The position numbers and the translations under genes were made by a program. The notes below the pieces were generated by a model. That model searched no databases. It saw only the letters and a program-made list of their open reading frames with translations, and had not been told where the DNA came from. From positions 1,621,488-1,685,487 of the forward strand of contig CP133967.1 in the NCBI GenBank assembly GCA_036251935.1: a stretch of DNA of 64,000 nucleotides, written 5' to 3'. This stretch comes from Orbaceae bacterium lpD04. Lineage in GTDB: Bacteria > Pseudomonadota > Gammaproteobacteria > Enterobacterales > Orbaceae. Each line of letters begins with the position of its first letter. The first letter of the stretch is position 1. Positions 58,901 to 64,000 of this stretch are shown here, piece by piece.

Positions 58901-60936
58901 TGATTAAGTTTAGAATAAACCTCAGCAATTGATTCAACAATTTTAGTTTGTAAGGTAATATCATCAAATTTTAATGTTGCCATTAATTGAGATAACATAT
59001 CAAGATCTAATGACATCTGCTCTGCAGTTTTAATTAAATCATTTAACTGAACTGCTACTGTCACGGTTATTAATTGTTTTTCAATATTATCAATCGCAAT
59101 ATTGAATGGTTGGAATGCTTTTTCACCCGCTAAGAATTCAGCGGTAGCTAAAGAAACAACAGTTCGTCGTTCTTTTAATTCATTCTCCATTTTATCGATC
59201 TCAGTAAGATCGATATAACGGTAACTTCGTAGCGTAACTAATTGGCCTAGTTGTAAATTTATTAAGTTTAGGGCGTCAACAAATTCTTGGGTTTCTTGCC
59301 AACTATCTGGATATAATTTTGCAAGTAGCTCTTTTTGGTTTGAAATAGCTTCTCGCATTGCGCTAGTTGATTGACGCCGAATACTTTCTACTTTTTCATA
59401 TTCATCAATCACTAATTCACTCGTTTGTGAAATACCGCGTAGTATTGATACAAAGGATAGATTTTTGTCATCATTAAGCCAAAAATAGCTATCAAATAGT
59501 TTTCGGGTATCTTCGCTTAATTTCGCATAAAGCTGAGATGAGATACTTTGATTATCTATTTCACGGCAAATAAAATAGAGATCGGAAATCCCTCGTACTA
59601 ATTCAGCATTACCTATTTTACCTAAAAAGCTATTGTTAGTTGGCTGCTGAGCTGCAAACTCATCGCTATAAAATGGAGTTTGCCAAATTTGCATGGGGTG
59701 AACTCGAGTAGGCTCATTATTCTCGCCCTCAAAGACGACCATTCTGCCATCTTCAAATACGGCATATCCATAACCCAAAATAGGATTATTGAGTTTGCGT
59801 TCAATCATATTGTAATTAAATAAAGCTAAGCGGCCTGAAGTTGGCTCATAAAAAATATAGAGTACATCCTCACCATTTGGTGAGCGGCGTATACGACGAA
59901 AACGCATACCGTCCATAGATTGTTCGAACGATTTATACTCGCCGTTTTGTAAATAATAACCTCCAGGAAAAATAATTCCGTGATCTTCAGGAAGTTCAAT
60001 ACAAGAAAGGCCAATTGCATCAATCCTTTGAACTTTTTGCGTCAATGTATTATAGATAAGGTAACGGCAATGATCTTCTCTGTAAGGTAGTATTTTTAGT
60101 AAAATTAATGTACCGACTTTAGCATAATCAATTTTTGCATCATTTATAGATTGATTTTTATCGAGCACTTCTTCACGATAAATACCTAAGCCATCATTGG
60201 TGTTATTTTCACATTTAATGGTCAAATCACCACCAATAGTTTCGACAAATACTGAATCTAAAATATTAATATGCGGAAAACGGCCGTTTACGATATTCTC
60301 GCGCGTGGTTTCTTGCCACTCAAAACTATAAGCCGGTGGTAAGGCAATATCACGCTCACCACGATTATCAATGTAGTTAATCGTTTTTTTATCGCTAGAT
60401 ATTGACCAACGAAATACCCTAATATCACTGACTCGTTCACCTATTTGAAAGCTAGCAAGTAATTTACCATCACGTTCAACTAATTGTAACAGCTGGGCAT
60501 TTTTATAATAGGTATAGAGCTCACTAAAATCTTGTACAAATCGGTCGATATTCAAAAACGTATCATTAAGTTCAACAGGATCAGCATCATACATCCCCTC
60601 TTTTTCGACTAAATGATAAAGCGAAAAAACATCCTCAATTTTAGTCTCTTTCTTCAATCCTAAAAAGACGTTATAACCAAATAATAACCAGTCACCAAAA
60701 CGAACAATATCACGTGCGATACAATTATTATCAGTACGAATACGAATGCGGCTAATGATTGACATATCACTTTTACCAAATTCAGAGAGTCTTTGTTGGT
60801 TAAGTTGTTCCGTCTTTTGATTTAAATCTTGACCAAGTACCGTTAAACGTTTACGTAAAATTTCATAAGCACCACCTTCTGCGACGGCATCATCTAAAGA
60901 AGTTTGTTGTTGGTTTTGTTGTGGAATTTCTGCCAT
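55993..60936 (-). CDS. Giant AAA+ ATPase of the flotillin operon (DUF3686-type 'DNA repair ATPase')
   Basis: The 1647-residue protein is usually annotated 'DNA repair ATPase', without experimental basis that I know of. The N-terminal part (about 1-430) is beta-rich with repeated WLLFGYNVF/YRYIDL-type segments (DUF3686-like). Residues about 500-860 contain long coiled coils. The C-terminal AAA+ module has Walker A GYGKT (1301-1305, in ISPPGYGKTTLM), Walker B LYVDDIQ (D1366, D1367) and a sensor region VIMAGNPYTESGEVFKIPDM like MoxR-type ATPases. It is last in an operon after flotillin. Its role is probably remodelling at the membrane, an inference from context. Confidence 0.85.
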   Translation of the reverse strand: MAEIPQQNQQQTSLDDAVAEGGAYEILRKRLTVLGQDLNQKTEQLNQQRLSEFGKSDMSIISRIRIRTDNNCIARDIVRFGDWLLFGYNVFLGLKKETKIEDVFSLYHLVEKEGMYDADPVELNDTFLNIDRFVQDFSELYTYYKNAQLLQLVERDGKLLASFQIGERVSDIRVFRWSISSDKKTINYIDNRGERDIALPPAYSFEWQETTRENIVNGRFPHINILDSVFVETIGGDLTIKCENNTNDGLGIYREEVLDKNQSINDAKIDYAKVGTLILLKILPYREDHCRYLIYNTLTQKVQRIDAIGLSCIELPEDHGIIFPGGYYLQNGEYKSFEQSMDGMRFRRIRRSPNGEDVLYIFYEPTSGRLALFNYNMIERKLNNPILGYGYAVFEDGRMVVFEGENNEPTRVHPMQIWQTPFYSDEFAAQQPTNNSFLGKIGNAELVRGISDLYFICREIDNQSISSQLYAKLSEDTRKLFDSYFWLNDDKNLSFVSILRGISQTSELVIDEYEKVESIRRQSTSAMREAISNQKELLAKLYPDSWQETQEFVDALNLINLQLGQLVTLRSYRYIDLTEIDKMENELKERRTVVSLATAEFLAGEKAFQPFNIAIDNIEKQLITVTVAVQLNDLIKTAEQMSLDLDMLSQLMATLKFDDITLQTKIVESIAEVYSKLNQTKARINQKRKSLTSVEMIAQFGAQFKLFSQSIASAISLSTTPEKCDDELSRLSLQLEELENQFSDNETFLNDILAKREEIIETFETHKQSLLEERARRTQTLFTAAERILESIPRRTAKFTNQTELNAFFAADQLAIKITDLTEKLRELSDNVKADDIEARFKNARDQSIRALRDKSEIFEAGGNVIKLGPRHRFSVNTQESDLTILPKDGNLYLQLTGTDYQEQISNSKLQSYKSFWSIALESESPTVYRAEYLVYSLIASTLKNTEGLTYSELSSQINQPEILIKTVRDFAAIRYREGYEKGIHDHDAAKIITKLVPLGESAGLLRYNPLARSLAILYWQYNQDLDFVALWPQQAKTCMDIFELFKHDDGLQSLRQEMINAMADFFNNQSIAHEKYHLIQASEYLSYVLANTPREFILSKYGNRLFDGLKKHLEKTHMWSNFNQSQLSLHERFADRWLLIENWLKGLCSLPEYQAINNYIPEAIILFMLEQETNAALNMSEVDLDITIRDLLGEHPTVKQGTLTINLDDFFNRMRRQSRVIIPEYQQYQKLRQEILNEQRKALHLSEFKAKPLSSFVRNKLINDVYLPIIGDNLAKQMGTVGEGKRTDLMGLLLLISPPGYGKTTLMEYVANRLGLIFMKINGPALGHNVLSLDPQQAPNATARQELDKINLAFEMGNNVMLYVDDIQHTNPEFLQKFISLCDGSRRIEGVWKGNTKTYDLRGKKFCVIMAGNPYTESGEVFKIPDMLANRADIYNLGEVLGGMEEVFASSYIENCLTSNSVLAPLALRDLNDLYKLIDHALGKPLNSNELSYGYSQTEINEITTVLKHLIKIREIVFKVNQQYIISAAQSDKYRQEPSFKLQGSYRNMNKLAEKVSPVMNEQEINQVIDDHYLGEAQLLTTGAEENLLKLAEIRNKMTDEQSIRWVQIKKDFMRNKALGGNDLDTGAKIVTQLADLVQSVQSLKQ

Positions 60937-60974
60937 ATTTAGCTCATTGATTTTTTATATAGAAGAATAATATA

Positions 60975-61007
60975 GGCAGTAAACTTGTCAAATAGGTGTT
61001 TACTGCC
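60975..61007 (-). other. Intercistronic stem-loop between flotillin and ATPase genes
   Basis: GGCAGTAAAC (60975-60984) and GTTTACTGCC (60998-61007) are perfect 10-base arms around a 13-base loop. No T-run follows on the minus strand, so it more likely protects or processes the mRNA than ends it. Confidence 0.6.
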
Positions 61008-61050
61008 AATCGATTTAGTGAACAATTAACTAAGCAAATAACTTAAATAA

Positions 61051-63120
61051 TTATTCCTTTTCAGACTTATCGGATAAAAATTGTTTGGCTAAAGCTTTTA
61101 AATCAGTATTAGCCAATGTTTCTTTGACATCAATATCTTTATTACCCGATAAACGAGACAGTACAGATTGTAACGCTGATTGTAATACAGGGCTTTGACC
61201 AACAGCACCTTCAACCGCTTTACCAACGCTAATTGCTTTTGAGAAACTATTAAAGAAGTTATCGTTACCACCAACAATTTCAATATTCGCTTTGCTAAAT
61301 GCCGCCGCCAAGACATCAGCTTGCTCCCTTGCAATTTCTTTATTTGCCGCAATTGAAGCCATCGATTGCTCTAGGCCTTTTTCTAATGCTAAGCGGAACT
61401 CTTCATGATTTTTTGATTGTTCACTCATCGTATCCATTGCACGGAATTTTTCAACTAAACCATTGGCTTCTGCGGTTAAACGCTCACGAATTACTAAAGC
61501 TTGTGCTAGACCAATTCGCTCATCACCACGTGCTTGAGCCGATAGTTTTTCCTCTAAAACTTTGGCTTCAGTCAAACCTTGTTTCTCTAGGGCTGTTGCT
61601 TTAGCCTCAATTACTCTTGCGTCTGAAAGGCCTTTTTCTTGTGTTCCTTTAGCCTCAGCTAATAAGGTTTCAGCAGTAATATGAGCACGGATTAAACCTT
61701 CTTTTTCTTCTGCTTCAGCTCGCGCTTTACGTACTTTTGCTTCTGCTAATCCAATTGCAGCTTCTTCAGCCTCGGTTCCTTCTGCTAATTGTTTTTTCGC
61801 ATCGGATTGTTTGGCCGCGGCTTCAAGTTCAGCTTGCGCCATAGTGCTAATTTCAATAGCACGGTGCTTAGCTGATTGTTCATCGGCTTCGGCTTGTTTA
61901 ACTTGCATCACTAGCTCTTGCTCTGCTTTAGCTTGCGCAGCAATAACAATGGTCTGTTTTTCACGATCAGCTTTAGATACTTCACGTACTTCTTTGATGT
62001 GTTCTTCTTCTACGGCAACCGTTTTTTCAACCGCCACACGTTCGCGGATCACATTAGCAATAATTTTCTTTTCTTCTTCTAATGCTTTATCCTTATCAAT
62101 ACGTTGTAATTCAACTTCACGCTCTCTTGCGACAACTTCTAGAGAACGAGCACGTTCAACTCGTTCTTCTTCAATTGCAACGGCGCGTAGCCGGTTTTGC
62201 TGTGCAACTTCAACTTCTCGTTGACGATTTTCTTCTCTAACGTCAATTTCTTGTTGTGACTGAATTCGAGCTTGTTCGGCTTTTAAACGCTCTTCTTGTT
62301 GCACTTTTAACGTTTCAGCTTGTTCACGTGCACGAATTGTTTCTATTTCACGTTTTTGTCGAGCTTCGGCGTCAGCTTGTTGACGATCAAGTTCTAATTT
62401 AGCTTCGATTGTTTCAGTGTCTTTTTTCTTTAAAGCAAGTTCAAGATCTCTTTCACGCTTATTCGTCTCATCTTTATGAACAGCAGTGATTGACGTAATT
62501 TTATTGATACCTTCAGCATCAAAAATATTATCAGGATCAAGTGATTTAATTGGTGTTTGCTCTAAATAGTCGATCGCCACATCTTCTAACGCATAACCAT
62601 TAAGATCTTTACCAATGACATCAATAATTCGCTCACGGAACTCTAATCGATCTTCAAATAGTTTTGATAATTCAAACTGTTTGCCAACTGTTTTTAACGC
62701 TTCTGAAAATTTTGCACTAAAGAGCGAACTGACAGCTTTTTGGTCTGATGCTCTATCTACACCAATTGATTTAGCGACTTTCAATACATCTTCAGTTGTT
62801 TCATTTACACGAAGATAGAAAGCAACACAAATATCAGCACGTAAATTATCTTTACAAATTAGACCATCTTTCCCTCTCCTTTCTACATCAAAAGTGATTA
62901 ATGAAATTTTCATAAATTCTTTTTTGTAAATTACGGGATAGACTAAGGCACCAGTAAAATGTACTTTAGGTTTTGAGGTCATATCGTTAACAATTAACGC
63001 TGTTCCTTGTGGAACTTTGATGTAAAAAGCTTTAAATAATAAGAAAAAACCGATAATAGCAAGGAAGACTACGCCAACAATAATTAACCAAAACATCACT
63101 GCATCATAACTAATATACAT
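61051..63120 (-). CDS. yqiK: Flotillin/YqiK-like SPFH protein
   Basis: The 689-residue protein has one N-terminal transmembrane helix (about 8-30) and then an SPFH/band 7 domain (about 30-230; VPQGTALIVNDM, DNLRADICVAFYLRVNE). A very long Glu/Ala/Lys/Arg coiled coil (about 230-600) contains flotillin-type EAKA..EKQGL repeats, and a Ser/Asn-rich tail follows. Flotillins oligomerise at the inner membrane and organise lipid microdomains. The gene order YqiJ-like then YqiK-like agrees with E. coli yqiJ-yqiK. It follows the YqiJ-like gene by 35 bases. Confidence 0.92.
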   Translation of the reverse strand: MYISYDAVMFWLIIVGVVFLAIIGFFLLFKAFYIKVPQGTALIVNDMTSKPKVHFTGALVYPVIYKKEFMKISLITFDVERRGKDGLICKDNLRADICVAFYLRVNETTEDVLKVAKSIGVDRASDQKAVSSLFSAKFSEALKTVGKQFELSKLFEDRLEFRERIIDVIGKDLNGYALEDVAIDYLEQTPIKSLDPDNIFDAEGINKITSITAVHKDETNKRERDLELALKKKDTETIEAKLELDRQQADAEARQKREIETIRAREQAETLKVQQEERLKAEQARIQSQQEIDVREENRQREVEVAQQNRLRAVAIEEERVERARSLEVVAREREVELQRIDKDKALEEEKKIIANVIRERVAVEKTVAVEEEHIKEVREVSKADREKQTIVIAAQAKAEQELVMQVKQAEADEQSAKHRAIEISTMAQAELEAAAKQSDAKKQLAEGTEAEEAAIGLAEAKVRKARAEAEEKEGLIRAHITAETLLAEAKGTQEKGLSDARVIEAKATALEKQGLTEAKVLEEKLSAQARGDERIGLAQALVIRERLTAEANGLVEKFRAMDTMSEQSKNHEEFRLALEKGLEQSMASIAANKEIAREQADVLAAAFSKANIEIVGGNDNFFNSFSKAISVGKAVEGAVGQSPVLQSALQSVLSRLSGNKDIDVKETLANTDLKALAKQFLSDKSEKE

Positions 63121-63155
63121 AGAAAAGCTCCAAATATTTTATTTTAATAATTTAA

Positions 63156-63803
63156 TTATTTAACATTTTCCATAAAATCTGATTCATTAATAACTTCATA
63201 GCTATTTGATAAGCTGTCATAACGTAATAATATCGCTTTATCTCCTCGCTTAAATTGATAACGATCATCTGATCTTACCTGTAAAATTAACCCAGCACCG
63301 CCATCTTCATAAATGGCCTCGCCCTTTTGTTCATTAACTATGCTTGAACGGATAATAACGGCTTGCCCTAAAAAAGTTCGGTGCGAATTCTCACTACCTA
63401 ATTTATTAAAAAACGGGCGAATTGGTTTTATCAACCAAGCCGTTAAATAAGTTGCAACAATAAAACTAGCAATAAAAACAGTCACACTAGATAAATAGTA
63501 TAACCATGACATATCGAAAATATGAATTAAAACATAACGAGTGCTGAGATAAGATAATATCCACCCCAGAAGAGAAATAAGGGTAATAATAAGTGTCATC
63601 GGGACTTCATTAAAACCAAACTTTAATAAAAGTCCCCCAAGTCCAGTTGATGACGGCGCATCAATACCATCAAAATCGATATCTAAACAATCAATATGTA
63701 AAATGCCTACAGCAGCGACAAGCCAATATAAAACGCACAGTGTTAGTAAAGTACTAAAAATAATGACAGGAAAAGAGAAAAAAATAGCAAAAAAAAGTTC
63801 CAT
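63156..63803 (-). CDS. yqiJ: YqiJ-like membrane protein with OB-fold (NfeD-related)
   Basis: The 215-residue protein has three or more membrane helices (residues about 5-35, 68-90 and 98-125) and a C-terminal OB-like beta domain (about 135-205; FLGQAVIIRSSIVNEQKGEA and RGDKAILLRYD). This is the layout of YqiJ and related NfeD-type partners of flotillins. It would place its beta domain next to flotillin at the membrane. It is upstream of flotillin in the operon. Confidence 0.9.
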   Translation of the reverse strand: MELFFAIFFSFPVIIFSTLLTLCVLYWLVAAVGILHIDCLDIDFDGIDAPSSTGLGGLLLKFGFNEVPMTLIITLISLLGWILSYLSTRYVLIHIFDMSWLYYLSSVTVFIASFIVATYLTAWLIKPIRPFFNKLGSENSHRTFLGQAVIIRSSIVNEQKGEAIYEDGGAGLILQVRSDDRYQFKRGDKAILLRYDSLSNSYEVINESDFMENVK

Positions 63804-63905
63804 TCAATATCCTTATATTTATTTATATAACATAGTTTAACTAAACTGTGGCTATTTGTCTTATCGTTTTCTTAACATTGTGAACAATATTATTTGAAAA
63901 ATAAA

Positions 63906-64000
63906 CTATTCAGTTTTCTCTTGCTGATTTTTCAATCTCGTTAAAATCGTATTTGCATTAAGCGCTGTGGATTTTATGCCCGCTGCTCGTAATTTATTAT
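63906..64000 (-). CDS. PspA/IM30-family protein (YjfJ-like), C-terminal fragment
   Basis: Only the last 31 residues fall in the window: NKLRAAGIKSTALNANTILT followed by RLKNQQEKTE, ending at the stop 63906-63908. This resembles the end of E. coli YjfJ as I remember it (LAEAGIGGS...AQDVLARLQRQQGE). YjfJ is a PspA-like coiled-coil protein that binds stressed membranes. It lies 102 bases upstream of the YqiJ-like gene on the same strand. The short fragment limits confidence, but position and sequence agree. Confidence 0.6.
   Translation of the reverse strand, partial: NKLRAAGIKSTALNANTILTRLKNQQEKTE

Noticed and set aside
61811-62224. Plus-strand ORF of 137 codons opposite the flotillin coiled coil
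   Set aside because: Its Ser/Ala/Cys/Thr-rich low-complexity sequence is what the antisense of a Glu/Ala/Lys coiled coil gives. The flotillin frame is the real gene.

Overview
The window reads as chromosome from an AT-rich gammaproteobacterium. The core genes (valS-holC-pepA, lptFG, fnr, ydgH, hrpA, hslJ, pykF, ppk-ppx, lolCDE, mfd, sulA) have E. coli-like lengths, motifs and local orders. The low GC, dense A/T intergenic DNA and gene set suggest the Orbaceae (Gilliamella/Orbus/Frischella-like). That placement is inference; no rRNA is present to settle it.

Region 1 (1-16.1 kb) is accessory DNA. It opens with the 3' end of hsdS and a complete hsdR (type I restriction-modification). A type VI secretion (T6SS) effector module follows: vgrG, a DUF4123/VasW-like adaptor, a 1451-residue VasX-like pore-forming effector, and a tandem array of related lipoproteins that are probably immunity proteins. 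The array contains three intact copies, two broken copies and an orphaned C-terminal tip of a second, lost effector. A PAAR spike-tip gene and a two-helix membrane protein (possibly a Tla3-type adaptor) close the module. The vgrG part is visibly more GC-rich than the core genes. The accessory block stops at a strong bidirectional terminator, a GTGGGTA inverted repeat like the arm sites of P4-family integrases, and the 3' end of tRNA-Leu(CAA). The same tRNA, near lptG-lptF-pepA, is an island hotspot (leuX) in Enterobacteriaceae.

Region 2 (16.3-24 kb) is conserved core: tRNA-Leu(CAA), lptG and lptF (LPS export) on the minus strand, and pepA-holC-valS on the plus strand. Region 3 (24-33.7 kb) has about 1.5 kb of AT-rich DNA without a convincing gene, then fnr (4Fe-4S oxygen sensor), ydgH, hrpA, an hslJ-like lipoprotein, and pykF preceded by a possible leader peptide and terminator.

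Region 4 (33.8-47.7 kb) carries ppk-ppx-hns, a secreted SGNH hydrolase, the lipoprotein-release operon lolCDE, and mfd followed by a DUF945 gene. Region 5 (47.9-54 kb) is a metabolic accessory cluster: an AraC-family regulator divergent from an SDR and an aldo/keto reductase (the SDR has an apparent single-base 3' frameshift), then a type-B carboxylesterase and a PhzF-family enzyme.

Region 6 (54.1-64 kb) holds riboflavin synthase, a fluoride-riboswitch-controlled crcB, and sulA with two overlapping LexA boxes. It ends with a minus-strand membrane operon: a PspA/YjfJ-like protein (cut by the window end), YqiJ-like OB-fold membrane protein, YqiK-like flotillin and a 1647-residue AAA+ ATPase. 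The parts I find most worth following up are the rearranged effector/immunity array at the leuX-type site and this four-gene flotillin/AAA+ operon.
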